Of a stretch of DNA of 11,664 nt, positions 5,532 through 11,664 are shown one piece after another (within the stretch, counting starts at the first letter, position 1; every line of letters begins with the position of its first letter). The notes below the pieces were generated by a model that searched no databases, was not told where the DNA came from, and saw only the letters and a program-made list of their open reading frames with translations. The stretch is from positions 572 to 12,235 of the forward strand of contig MNEO01000002.1 in the NCBI GenBank assembly GCA_001917735.1, read 5' to 3'. The DNA comes from Chloroflexi bacterium 13_1_40CM_68_21. Its GTDB lineage: Bacteria; Chloroflexota; Limnocylindria; P2-11E. Position numbers and translations under genes: made by a program.

Positions 5532-6245
5532 ATGACCGAGCCCGGGAACGAGTCCGGTTGGCTATTCGACGAATTCGCACACGTTGGAGACGAGCATCTC
5601 GACCCGGCGTATGTCGCGAGCTATGACCGGAAGGCCGGGATTGATCCGAGCGAAGACCTCGCTCGTTTGCGCGAGCTCGGTCTTGACCCGAACAGGACGC
5701 TCGTGGACTTGGGCGCTGGAACGGGCACATTCGCCGTCGCCGCAGCACCGTTCTCCCGGCACGTATATGCGGTCGACCCCTCCCCTGCGATGGTGGCAGC
5801 GCTTCGCAACAAGGCCGAGAGGCTGGGCTTGAAAAACGTCACCTGTCTTCGCGCGGGATTCCTGACCTACGAACATCCGCGCGGCACCGCCGATCTTGTG
5901 TACTCGAGGAACGCGCTACACCACCTGCCGGACTTTTGGAAGGCAGTCGCGCTCCAGCGAATCGCGGCGATGCTCCGTCCGGGTGGCATCCTGCAGCTGC
6001 GGGACCTTGTGTTCTCGTTCGCGCCCGATGACGTCACGAGTGTCGTCGAGGCCTGGCTCGCCGCGGCCCCGAGGAGCCCGGACGAGGGTTGGACGCGAGA
6101 GGAGCTAGCGACCCATCTCCGCGAGGAACACAGCACCTTCAGCTGGCTGCTCGAGCCGATGCTCGAGCATTCGGGGTTCGAGATCACGGACGCGAGTCAT
6201 CGCAGCTCGAAGGTCTTCAGCGCGTACACGGCCGTGAAGCGTTAG
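5532..6245 (+). CDS. Class I SAM-dependent methyltransferase
   Basis: This is a 237-residue Rossmann-fold methyltransferase. Motif I is VDLGAGTGTF (58-67), the acidic residue for the SAM ribose is in YAVDPS (D82), VYSRNALHHLPDFW (about 123-136) corresponds to motifs IV and V of UbiE/COQ5-like small-molecule methyltransferases, and MLRPGGILQLRD follows. The C-terminal 75 residues (SVVEAWLAA to SAYTAVKR) contain WTREELATHLREE and SGFEI, usual for this type. The acceptor is unknown. ATG 5532 is chosen; TTG 5526 directly after the preceding stop would add two residues. It is the last gene of the pcm-amidohydrolase operon and convergent with the Lon-domain gene 14 nt away. Confidence 0.88.
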   Translation: MTEPGNESGWLFDEFAHVGDEHLDPAYVASYDRKAGIDPSEDLARLRELGLDPNRTLVDLGAGTGTFAVAAAPFSRHVYAVDPSPAMVAALRNKAERLGLKNVTCLRAGFLTYEHPRGTADLVYSRNALHHLPDFWKAVALQRIAAMLRPGGILQLRDLVFSFAPDDVTSVVEAWLAAAPRSPDEGWTREELATHLREEHSTFSWLLEPMLEHSGFEITDASHRSSKVFSAYTAVKR

Positions 6246-6259
6246 AAGACCGCCCCCGA

Positions 6260-6922
6260 TCAGTTCAGCTCCTGGCGCTCGCCGCGCGCGCGCAGTCGAA
6301 CAAGCAGATCGCCCAGCAACTCGGTCTCGCGGATGAGGATGCGGGTCTCCTCGACGAGCCTTTCCGACGCGCTCCGCATCTCGAGCAGCGACTGCTGTTC
6401 CATGGGATCGACGGCGAGGCTTCCGGCGATGCGCCACGCGACGTCGACCGGAGGGACGCTTCGCAGCTCCTCGGTGAGCGCGCGCTCGCCGCGCGCGTCA
6501 TCGGTCACCGCGAGGACGGCAATGAGGTACCGTCCCAAGGCATCGAGCGCTTCGTCGAGATGGCTCGACGCGTCGTTGCCCTCCGGCTCATCGAGGTAGT
6601 GGACGCGGCCGACGAGGTACGGCTCGGCGTCGGAGACGAGCCCGTCGACGGAAAAACGCCGCTCGCCCCGCGTGACGATGTACGAGCGCCCGTCGGCGAG
6701 AGGGGAGTGGGCGACTATCCGCGCCTCAGTGCCGATGCCATGGGGCGCGGCGGCCAGTCCGATCTCGCTTCCGGAGCGGATGAGAACGATGCCGAAAGGT
6801 CGTTCGCGCTCGAGCGAGCGGCGGACGAGAAGCCGGTAGCGGGGCTCGAAGATGTGCAACGGCAGCAGGGCCCCGGGAAAGAGAACGGTGCCGAGCGGGA
6901 AGAGCGGGAGCAATTCGCTCAT
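6260..6922 (-). CDS. Lon N-terminal (substrate-binding) domain protein
   Basis: The 220-residue protein corresponds to the N-terminal domain of Lon protease without the ATPase and peptidase parts. The signature LLPLFPLGTVLFPGALLPLHIFEPRYR is at residues 4-30. ERPFGIVLI and GIGTEARIVAHSPLADGRSYIVTRGERRF (about 62-90) follow the Lon N-domain barrel. The last 60 residues form a long helix (SLLEMRSASERLVEETRILIRETELLGDLLVRL), which could be a coiled coil. Stand-alone proteins of this type are widespread and their role is unproven; binding of unfolded protein is an inference. ATG 6920-6922 lies 8 nt after a minus-strand TACCGT box, indicating a nearly leaderless mRNA. It is divergent from the MoaD-CaiB fusion gene. 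Confidence 0.92.
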   Translation of the reverse strand: MSELLPLFPLGTVLFPGALLPLHIFEPRYRLLVRRSLERERPFGIVLIRSGSEIGLAAAPHGIGTEARIVAHSPLADGRSYIVTRGERRFSVDGLVSDAEPYLVGRVHYLDEPEGNDASSHLDEALDALGRYLIAVLAVTDDARGERALTEELRSVPPVDVAWRIAGSLAVDPMEQQSLLEMRSASERLVEETRILIRETELLGDLLVRLRARGERQELN

Positions 6923-6930
6923 CGCACTGA

Positions 6931-6940
6931 ACGGTACTCT
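6931..6940. promoter_or_regulatory. Abutting divergent -10 boxes (Lon-domain gene / fusion gene)
   Basis: In ACGGTACTCT the minus strand reads TACCGT (6936-6931), 8 nt before ATG 6922, and the plus strand reads TACTCT (6935-6940), 7 nt before GTG 6948. The two TANNNT boxes share one TA pair. The plus-strand transcript would begin near the 13-codon mini-ORF that precedes the fusion gene. Confidence 0.35.
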
Positions 6941-6947
6941 GGCGCGC

Positions 6948-6989
6948 GTGCGAAAAAATGCGCCCGTCCCGCCGCTTCGTTCGCCGTGA
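6948..6989 (+). CDS. Possible 13-codon upstream ORF
   Basis: GTG 6948 opens a 13-residue frame (MRKNAPVPPLRSP) that ends at TGA 6987-6989, overlapping the GTG 6986 start of the fusion gene as GTGA. It begins 7 nt after a TACTCT box, so it could be the leaderless entry point for ribosomes that then restart on the fusion gene, which has no Shine-Dalgarno site. The peptide itself shows no conserved feature. Confidence 0.25.
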   Translation: MRKNAPVPPLRSP

Positions 6990-8392
6990 TCAGCGTCGTT
7001 CTACACGGGGAGCTCCAGCAATTCGGTGCGAAGCGGCGCGAGGTTGAGGGGGCGGGGAAGAGCGCGCGCGAGATCGTGAGATCGCTGGGCATCCCTGCCG
7101 CCGAGACCGCGGCGTACGTCGTGAACGGCGAGCAGGTCGACGACGCGGTGGTCCTCCGCGATGGCGACACCCTTGAGCTACTGCCGGCCATGAGCGGCGG
7201 CGAAGGCGAGGGTGCGCTCGCCGGTATACGCGTCGTCGATCTCACGTGGGCGCTCGCGGGCCCGTACTGCACGCTCATGCTGGCCGACCATGGTGCCGAC
7301 GTGGTGAAGATCGAGATCCCCGGCGCGGGCGACGAGTCGCGCGAGTGGGCGCCGCCCCACATCAAAGGAGTCTCGGCGTACTACCTCGCGATCAACCGAA
7401 ACAAGCGCAGCGTGACCTGCGACCTGAAGCACTCCGACGGCAAGCGGATCCTCGAACGGCTCATCGAGAAATCCGACGTCGTCGTCGAGAACTTCAGTCC
7501 GGGCGTGTTGGGTCGCCTGGGCTTTCCCGACGACCGCGTGCGGGCGATGAACCGCCGCGCCGTGATCTGCCACATCTCGGGGTTCGGCCAGGACGGACCC
7601 GGGCGCGCGTGGGCGGCCTACGACCTGGTCGTGCAGGGAATGGGCGGGATCATGAGTCTCACCGGCGAGCCGGGTCGGGAGCCGGTCATGGTCGGCGTCC
7701 CGCAAGCCGACATGGTCGGCGGAATGTTCGCGGCGTTTGCGATCCTCGCGGCCCTCGAAGCACGGCATCGTACCGGCGAGGGCCAGGTGATCGACGCGAC
7801 GATGATCGGCGGACAGGTCGCCCTTCTCTCGCGACAGGCCGCGCGTTACTTCGCCGACGGAACCGCACCGAAGCCCGAAGGGAACATGCACGCGTCGATC
7901 GTTCCCTATCAAACCTTTCGCGCGGCCGATGGGTTCGTGAACGTCTGCTGCGCGAACAACGCGTTGTTCGCGCGGCTCTGCCGCGCACTGGATCTCGAAG
8001 AGCTGCTCGAGGATCCGCGCTTTGGCGACAACCCGAGCCGCGTGAAGCACCGCGAGGCGCTCGTACCCCAGATCGAGGCGAAGATCGCCACGCTGCCGAA
8101 GGCCGACGTAGTGCGAAAGCTACGCGAAGCGAACGTTCCCGTTGGACCGATCAACGATCTTCGCGAGGTCTTTGCCGATCCCGTCGTCCGCCACCTCGGC
8201 CTGATCGCCGAGGTAGACCATCCGGTCGCGGGACGCGTGAGAGCGCCGGGCATCCCGGTGCGACTGTCGGGGACGCCGGGATCGGTGCGGCGCCACCCGC
8301 CTATCCTCGGCGAGCACACCGACGAGGTCCTCGCGGAGCTCGGCTATTCGCCGCACGAGATCGCCAAGCTTCGTACGGACGGCGCGATCTGA
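6986..8392 (+). CDS. MoaD/ThiS-like ubiquitin fold fused to CaiB/BaiF CoA-transferase
   Basis: The 468-residue frame has two parts. Residues 1-72 look like a MoaD/ThiS beta-grasp domain: VISVVLHGELQQFG, the helix SAREIVRSLGI, AAYVVNGEQVDD, VVLRDGDTLELLPAMSGG, ending in the double glycine (71-72) at which free sulfur carriers terminate. From residue 78 it is a family III CoA-transferase: LAGIRVVDLTWALAGPYCTLMLADHGADVVKIE, NRNKRSVTCDL, VVENFSPGVLGRLG, ISGFGQDGP, and YDLVVQGMGG with D213 at the position of the catalytic Asp in characterised members. The C-terminus has NVPVGPINDLREVFADP and HTDEVLAELGYS. These enzymes move CoA between carboxylic acids. There is no stop between the parts. ATG 7190 (M69) could also start a free CoA-transferase, but then the beta-grasp part would have no stop of its own. 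The acid substrate is unknown. Confidence 0.85.
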   Translation: MISVVLHGELQQFGAKRREVEGAGKSAREIVRSLGIPAAETAAYVVNGEQVDDAVVLRDGDTLELLPAMSGGEGEGALAGIRVVDLTWALAGPYCTLMLADHGADVVKIEIPGAGDESREWAPPHIKGVSAYYLAINRNKRSVTCDLKHSDGKRILERLIEKSDVVVENFSPGVLGRLGFPDDRVRAMNRRAVICHISGFGQDGPGRAWAAYDLVVQGMGGIMSLTGEPGREPVMVGVPQADMVGGMFAAFAILAALEARHRTGEGQVIDATMIGGQVALLSRQAARYFADGTAPKPEGNMHASIVPYQTFRAADGFVNVCCANNALFARLCRALDLEELLEDPRFGDNPSRVKHREALVPQIEAKIATLPKADVVRKLREANVPVGPINDLREVFADPVVRHLGLIAEVDHPVAGRVRAPGIPVRLSGTPGSVRRHPPILGEHTDEVLAELGYSPHEIAKLRTDGAI

Positions 8393-8928
8393 TCGGCGCA
8401 CGCGAGCTGCCCCCGCGGCGCCGCCCGCTCTGGCTCGTCGCGGCGCTCACCGTGCTCTCGGTCGGGATCTACCTTCCGCTCTGGTTCGGGTTCTCGTGGT
8501 CCGAGCTGCGCCGCGAGACCGCGGATGAGCGGATGGAGCCGGCCTGGCACGCGCTCTCGATATTCGTCCCGGGGTATGGCTCGTGGCAGGTGTATCGGCA
8601 TTTCGCGACGATCGCCGCGGCTCTCGAGCGCGCCGGGAGCACGCTCAAGGTCGACCCACTCTCCGCGACGATCGGCGCCCTGCTTTGGTACCTGACGTGG
8701 TTCCACTACTCGGCGGAGCCGATCTTCGCTCTGCTGAACGCGGCGGAGCTCTTGGCCGGGACGGCGGTCGTCGTCTATGGACAGCGCGCGCTCAATGAAT
8801 ACTGGCGGCAGCGGCCGGGGCCGCCGGTCGAGGAGCGCGTACTCGAGACGGACTGGATCGCGATCGCGGCGGCAGGTGCCCTCTTTGTGGCCGTACTCGT
8901 CTCATACGCGACAACGCCCACCAATTAG
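8389..8928 (+). CDS. Small multi-pass membrane protein, DUF4234-like
   Basis: The frame encodes about 179 residues with hydrophobic stretches near residues 14-33 (PLWLVAALTVLSVGIYLPLW), 61-76 (WHALSIFVPGYGSWQV), 90-130 (two close segments, ATIGALLWYLTWFHYS and FALLNAAELLAGTAVVVYG) and a C-terminal WIAIAAAGALFVAVLVSY. Charged loops include WSELRRETADERMEP and LNEYWRQRPGPPVEERVLETDW. The first segment and the following W-S-E-L-R stretch recall DUF4234 proteins, without certainty. No ATG, GTG or TTG lies in a sensible position. The most likely start is CTG 8389, which overlaps the TGA of the fusion gene as CTGA and implies translational coupling; GTG 8452 would cut into the first membrane segment. 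Function unknown. Confidence 0.7.
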   Translation: MIGARELPPRRRPLWLVAALTVLSVGIYLPLWFGFSWSELRRETADERMEPAWHALSIFVPGYGSWQVYRHFATIAAALERAGSTLKVDPLSATIGALLWYLTWFHYSAEPIFALLNAAELLAGTAVVVYGQRALNEYWRQRPGPPVEERVLETDWIAIAAAGALFVAVLVSYATTPTN

Positions 8929-8931
8929 CAT
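8926..8931 (+). promoter_or_regulatory. -10 box of the PfkB kinase gene
   Basis: TAGCAT matches TANNNT and ends 8 nt before GTG 8940, consistent with a leaderless or nearly leaderless transcript. It overlaps the TAG stop of the upstream membrane-protein gene. No -35 box is evident. Confidence 0.4.
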
Positions 8932-8939
8932 CGCGTCGC

Positions 8940-9860
8940 GTGCCGCACATCCTCGTCGTCGGCTCGCTCGCCTACGACGACGTGCAGACACCCTACGACC
9001 GCCGCCGCGAGGTGCTGGGCGGCGCTGCTTCCTACTTCTCGCTCGCCGCGAGGCTGTACGCGCCGGTGCGACTCATGGGCGTCGTCGGCGACGACTTCCG
9101 CCAGAGCGACCTCGAACGCCTGCAACAGAAGGGCGTCGACATCGGTGGTGTCGACCGGGCCAAAGGCAGGTCATTCCGGTGGCTCGGTCGCTACGACCAC
9201 GACCTCGTCACGGCGGAGACGATCAACACGGATCTTGGCGTGTTCGGCGACTGGGAGCCGCAAGTGCCGCCGAGCTTCGTCGACAGCGAGTTCGTCTTTC
9301 TCGCGAACATCCTTCCCGAGATCCAGCTCCGGATGCTCGAGCAGGTGCGCGCGCCGATCGCCGTGGCGCTTGACACGATGAACTACTGGATCGAGCGGAA
9401 ACGTGACGCGCTGACCACCGTCATGTCCCGGGTTGACATCGTCACGATCAACGAGGCCGAGGCTCGGCAGTTCTGCGGGACCCATAACGTGATCCGCGCG
9501 GCCCGTGAGATCCTCGCTCTCGGTCCGCGAGCCGTCGTGATCAAGCGCGCGGAATATGGGGCGCTCGCGGTGATGCGGGGGACGGGGGGCAGAGCCCCCC
9601 GATTGTTCTGGACGCCCGCGTACCCCCTCGAGGAGGTGCGCGACCCGACCGGCGCCGGCGACGCCTTTGCGGGTGGGCTCCTCGGGCATCTTGCGCGGGC
9701 CGGGACGGTCGACGACCGCACGCTCAGCCATGCGGTCCTCCACGGGACCGTCTGCGCGTCCTTCGCCGTCGAGCAGTTCAGTGTCGACGGGATCGAGCAA
9801 GCCGACGAGGCCGGCGTCGAAGCACGCGTGCGGGAGCTCCAGGCGCTCGTGTCCCCGTGA
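8940..9860 (+). CDS. PfkB-family carbohydrate (ribokinase-like) kinase
   Basis: This is a 306-residue ATP-dependent kinase of the ribokinase/PfkB family, cytoplasmic, phosphorylating a sugar or nucleoside hydroxyl. The substrate part includes VVGSLAYDDVQTP (6-18) and the first PfkB signature region LGGAASYFSLAARL (26-39), followed by VRLMGVVGDDF. VALDTMNYWIE (142-152) and INEAEARQFCG (170-180) mark the central core. PfkB signature 2 is DPTGAGDAFAGG (235-246) with catalytic base D241. The substrate is not certain. GTG 8940 gives the usual MPHILVVGS start. Residues 215-221 (TGGRAPR) are encoded by a GC hairpin and appear to lengthen a loop between two beta-strands. The TGA stop (9858-9860) is followed at once by the sigma-factor promoter. 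Confidence 0.92.
   Translation: MPHILVVGSLAYDDVQTPYDRRREVLGGAASYFSLAARLYAPVRLMGVVGDDFRQSDLERLQQKGVDIGGVDRAKGRSFRWLGRYDHDLVTAETINTDLGVFGDWEPQVPPSFVDSEFVFLANILPEIQLRMLEQVRAPIAVALDTMNYWIERKRDALTTVMSRVDIVTINEAEARQFCGTHNVIRAAREILALGPRAVVIKRAEYGALAVMRGTGGRAPRLFWTPAYPLEEVRDPTGAGDAFAGGLLGHLARAGTVDDRTLSHAVLHGTVCASFAVEQFSVDGIEQADEAGVEARVRELQALVSP
9583..9601. repeat. GC palindrome inside the PfkB coding sequence
   Basis: CGGGGGGC (9583-9590), loop AGA and GCCCCCCG (9594-9601) form a perfect 8-bp stem. Preceded by GGGGA, it differs from the surrounding codon use and encodes TGGRAPR in a surface-loop position. It looks like a small REP-type palindrome inserted in frame. Confidence 0.6.
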
Positions 9861-9863
9861 TGC

Positions 9864-9889
9864 GGGAACCGCTCGGCCGGACGGTTGTA
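9864..9889 (+). promoter_or_regulatory. Predicted ECF sigma promoter of the sigma-factor gene
   Basis: GGGAACC (9864-9870), a 13-nt spacer and GTTGTA (9884-9889) match the site at 11261-11287. GGAAC-type -35 boxes are usual for ECF sigma factors. The -10 ends 6 nt before GTG 9896, which fits a leaderless autoregulated sigma gene and favours that start. Confidence 0.6.
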
Positions 9890-9895
9890 CGAGGG

Positions 9896-10480
9896 GTGAG
9901 AACCGACTCCGTGGAGGGCCGGCCGGCGGAGGACGCAGTACTCGTGGAACGGGCACAGCACGGCGATACCGAGGCTTACGGCGAGCTGGTGAGGCGCTAC
10001 CAGGCGCTTGCCACCAGGACCGCCTACGTCATCACCGGCATCTCGGGCGACGCCGAAGACGCGGCCCAGGACGGCTTCACCAAGGCCTACTTCGCGCTCG
10101 GCCGCTTCCGTTCCGGTGCGCCCTTTCGTCCCTGGCTGCTGCGGATCGTCGCCAACGAGGCCAAGAACCGCCGCAAGGCGGCCGGCCGTCGTCCGACGGT
10201 CGATCTCAGCGTCGCCGAGGATCGCCCCTCGGGTGACACGGCCCTGTCGCCCGAGGCGGCGGCCCTGGCGAGCGAGCGGCGCACGTTCGTTCTTGGCGCA
10301 CTACGCAAGCTTCGGGAGGAGGATCGTCTGGTCATCGCTTACCGGTACTTCATGGAGCTCTCCGAGGCCGAGATGGCCGAGGCGCTCGGCGTCGCGCGCG
10401 GCACGGTGAAGTCGCGGCTTTCCCGCGCGCTCGTCCGCCTGCGCGAGATCGCGGCCGGCGAGGCTATGAGCGATGCGTGA
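9896..10480 (+). CDS. ECF-type RNA polymerase sigma factor
   Basis: This 194-residue sigma-70-family factor has only regions 2 and 4. Region 2 covers DAVLVERAQHGDTEAYGELVRRYQALATRTAYVITGISGDAEDAAQDGFTKAYFALGRF and then PFRPWLLRIVANEAKNRRKA. A charged linker (roughly residues 95-130) follows. Region 4 is LRKLREEDRLVIAYRYFMELSEAEMAEALGVARGTVKSRLSRALVRLRE, a helix-turn-helix that reads the -35 box. GTG 9896 is chosen because it begins 6 nt after the predicted ECF -10 box; GTG 9857 or ATG 9860 would place the promoter inside the gene and add residues not expected before region 2. The end overlaps the anti-sigma start by 8 nt, so the two products are made together. The stimulus is unknown. Confidence 0.93.
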   Translation: MRTDSVEGRPAEDAVLVERAQHGDTEAYGELVRRYQALATRTAYVITGISGDAEDAAQDGFTKAYFALGRFRSGAPFRPWLLRIVANEAKNRRKAAGRRPTVDLSVAEDRPSGDTALSPEAAALASERRTFVLGALRKLREEDRLVIAYRYFMELSEAEMAEALGVARGTVKSRLSRALVRLREIAAGEAMSDA

Positions 10481-11261
10481 GCGTCTAAGCGATCTCGAGC
10501 TCGAGCGAACCCTTTCCGAGATCGGTGAGCGGCTCCCGCATCCGTCGCGCGATATGTGGCCGGAGGTCCGAGAGCGGATCGCGAAACAGCGGGCACGCCG
10601 CTGGTGGCCGGTCGCGATCCCGCGCCGGATGCTCGCGCCGATCGCGGCGACCGTCGCCGTCCTGCTCGTCGTAGCCGTCGCGCTCACCCCGGATCTCGTG
10701 GCACGCGCGGCGGAAATCCTCGGCCTGCGCGGCGTGCAGATCTTTCGCGTGAGCGAGACGCCCACTCCGGTCCGTTCGCCCGTGGCGACACCGACCTTCG
10801 CGGGGCAACCTGCGCTCTCGCGCGCCGATGCGAGCAAGACCGCCGGATTCCAGGTGGAGGCTCCAGCGGAGCTCGGCGAGCCCGACGCCATCTACGTGGA
10901 AACCGCGCCGGTCCGCGTCACACTCGTCTACCGGACGCGGACCGGCATCCCGGTCTCACCGGTGGCCGGAGTAAGCGCCATCGTCGTCGAGCTCCGCGGC
11001 CGCTTGGACCAGGCCGTCATCGGGAAGACGACGGGGCCTGAAGCCAGGCTTGAATCCGTCCCTTTGAACGGCGGCGTCGCCTACTGGCTCTCAGGGCAGC
11101 CACACCAGTTCTTCTACTTCGATCCGAACGGCAACTTCCAGCCGGAGACGCTGCGTCTGGCCGGCAACACGCTGCTCTGGGAACGGGGCGGCCTCACGTA
11201 CCGCCTCGAAGCCCAGGTGAGCAAAGAGGAGGCGGTCCGGATCGCATCCACCTTCCGCTAG
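10473..11261 (+). CDS. Membrane-bound anti-sigma-like protein
   Basis: The 262-residue protein is encoded directly after, and overlapping, the ECF sigma gene, so it is the likely sigma inhibitor or sensor. Residues 1-50 are cytoplasmic and charged (LSDLELERTLSEIGERLPHPSRDMWPEVRERIAKQRARRWW) and lack the HxxxCxxC zinc motif of ZAS anti-sigma domains. One membrane segment lies at about 53-72 (MLAPIAATVAVLLVVAVALT). The remainder is outside the membrane: a Pro/Thr-rich linker (95-110), then a beta-rich domain ending in NTLLWERGGLTYRLEAQVSKEEAVRIAST, similar in style to DUF4367-type domains. The sensor domain's ligand is unknown. ATG 10473 is the only reasonable start. The TAG stop overlaps the first base of the next ECF-like promoter. 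Confidence 0.88.
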   Translation: MRERLSDLELERTLSEIGERLPHPSRDMWPEVRERIAKQRARRWWPVAIPRRMLAPIAATVAVLLVVAVALTPDLVARAAEILGLRGVQIFRVSETPTPVRSPVATPTFAGQPALSRADASKTAGFQVEAPAELGEPDAIYVETAPVRVTLVYRTRTGIPVSPVAGVSAIVVELRGRLDQAVIGKTTGPEARLESVPLNGGVAYWLSGQPHQFFYFDPNGNFQPETLRLAGNTLLWERGGLTYRLEAQVSKEEAVRIASTFR

Positions 11262-11287
11262 GGAACCTCCCGGCTCGGCCGGTTGTA
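11261..11287 (+). promoter_or_regulatory. Second predicted ECF sigma promoter, before the lipoprotein gene
   Basis: GGGAACC (11261-11267), a 14-nt spacer and GTTGTA (11282-11287) repeat the motif found before the sigma gene. Both spacers contain CTCGGCCG. The start ATG 11297 lies 9 nt after the -10 box, with GGGAGGG in between. Confidence 0.6.
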
Positions 11288-11296
11288 GGGAGGGCG

Positions 11297-11664
11297 ATGC
11301 GTGTAGCTCTGGGTCTTGTGGCGGCGTCGCTTGTGCTGGCGTCGTGCGCGGCCGGGGCGGGCGAGCCGCCCCCGACGGCGACGAGCGACGAGCTCGTGCT
11401 CAGGACGCCTTCGGCGATCCAGGTGCGTGACGCGAAGGGCGACCTGTTGCGGTCGTTCGGTCGCGCCGCCTCCTCCCCTGACGGATCGGTCTACTACGCC
11501 CTCGACGGCGCCTCCTCGCCCTCGATGCAGTGGATCGACGCGAAGACCGGTCGAACCATCACGCGACTTGCGCTGCCGGGCTCGTTCGCTTTCGCCGACG
11601 AGAACGGCCCCGCGCCGACGGGATTGTCGCCGAATGGTCGCTGGCTGGTGCTCGTCGGACCGTC
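11297..11664 (+). CDS. Lipoprotein with beta-propeller-like repeats, truncated by the window edge
   Basis: The first 122 codons of a gene run off the right edge. The N-terminus is a lipoprotein signal peptide: MRVALGLVAASLVLASC with lipobox L14-A-S-C17, followed by a Pro/Thr-rich tether (GEPPPTATSDE). The mature part shows repeats of the kind seen in WD40/YVTN-type propellers: IQVRDAKGDLLRSFGRAASSPDGSVYYAL, then MQWIDAKTGRTITRLALPG and TGLSPNGRWLVLVG. It is therefore an exported, membrane-anchored protein, perhaps a sensor partner of the anti-sigma protein. ATG 11297 has GGGAGGG 2 nt upstream and follows the predicted ECF promoter, so the gene is probably in the sigma factor's regulon. Function beyond that is unknown. 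Confidence 0.85.
   Translation, partial: MRVALGLVAASLVLASCAAGAGEPPPTATSDELVLRTPSAIQVRDAKGDLLRSFGRAASSPDGSVYYALDGASSPSMQWIDAKTGRTITRLALPGSFAFADENGPAPTGLSPNGRWLVLVGP

Noticed and set aside
6089..6985. Long plus-strand open frame upstream of the fusion gene
   Set aside because: It is open only because of high GC and is antisense to the well-supported Lon-domain gene; its residues match no domain before GTG 6986.
7246..8388. Upstream part of the long plus-strand frame that ends at 8928
   Set aside because: It is an Arg/Gly-rich shadow of the CoA-transferase gene; only the part after about 8389 resembles a protein.
1..11664. tRNA, rRNA, CRISPR array, transposase or phage genes
   Set aside because: No cloverleaf, rRNA segment, regular direct-repeat array or mobile-element protein was seen on either strand.

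Overview
The window is high-GC bacterial chromosome with short intergenic gaps, many GTG or TTG starts and few Shine-Dalgarno sites. Several starts lie 6-8 nt after a TANNNT -10 box, as expected for leaderless mRNAs. Together with an AhpE-like peroxiredoxin, a CysA2-type rhodanese and an ECF sigma/membrane anti-sigma pair, this suggests a soil or freshwater Chloroflexota- or Actinomycetota-like organism. The phylum is an inference. TGA is used as a normal stop by at least four genes here, so the genetic code is standard.

Layout. 1-99 is the C-terminal end of an unidentified gene. 107-316 (-) is a small zinc-ribbon protein, divergent from a peroxiredoxin at 334-837 (+). The peroxiredoxin is the main discovery of the window. 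Its peroxidatic cysteine position (TxxC motif) is a TGA codon at 508-510, the frame is intact on both sides, and a hairpin resembling a bacterial SECIS element follows at once. It is therefore a likely selenocysteine peroxiredoxin, which ordinary gene calling would cut to its last 87 codons. 854-1300 (-) is an unknown beta-rich protein, divergent from a HAD hydrolase (1324-2037, +).

After a 205-nt leader region come a CysA2-type thiosulfate sulfurtransferase (2243-3091) and a 93-nt highly structured inverted repeat (3115-3207). A tight operon follows: pcm (protein repair methyltransferase), a YtcJ-like amidohydrolase and a class I SAM methyltransferase (3271-6245). 6260-6922 (-) is a Lon N-terminal-domain protein, divergent from a gene that joins a MoaD/ThiS-like ubiquitin fold in frame to a CaiB/BaiF CoA-transferase (6986-8392). 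A small membrane protein overlaps the end of that gene, followed by a PfkB-family sugar kinase (8940-9860).

The right end is a regulatory unit: an ECF sigma factor (9896-10480), an overlapping membrane anti-sigma-like gene (10473-11261) and the start of a lipoprotein (11297 to the window end). The sigma gene and the lipoprotein gene share an upstream motif, GGGAACC-N13/14-GTTGTA, which looks like the promoter recognised by this sigma factor and points to autoregulation.

Themes: redox and sulfur/selenium chemistry (peroxiredoxin, rhodanese), protein repair, and compact divergent promoters whose -10 boxes are shared or abutting on the two strands. No tRNA, rRNA, CRISPR array, insertion sequence or selenocysteine machinery gene is visible in the window.
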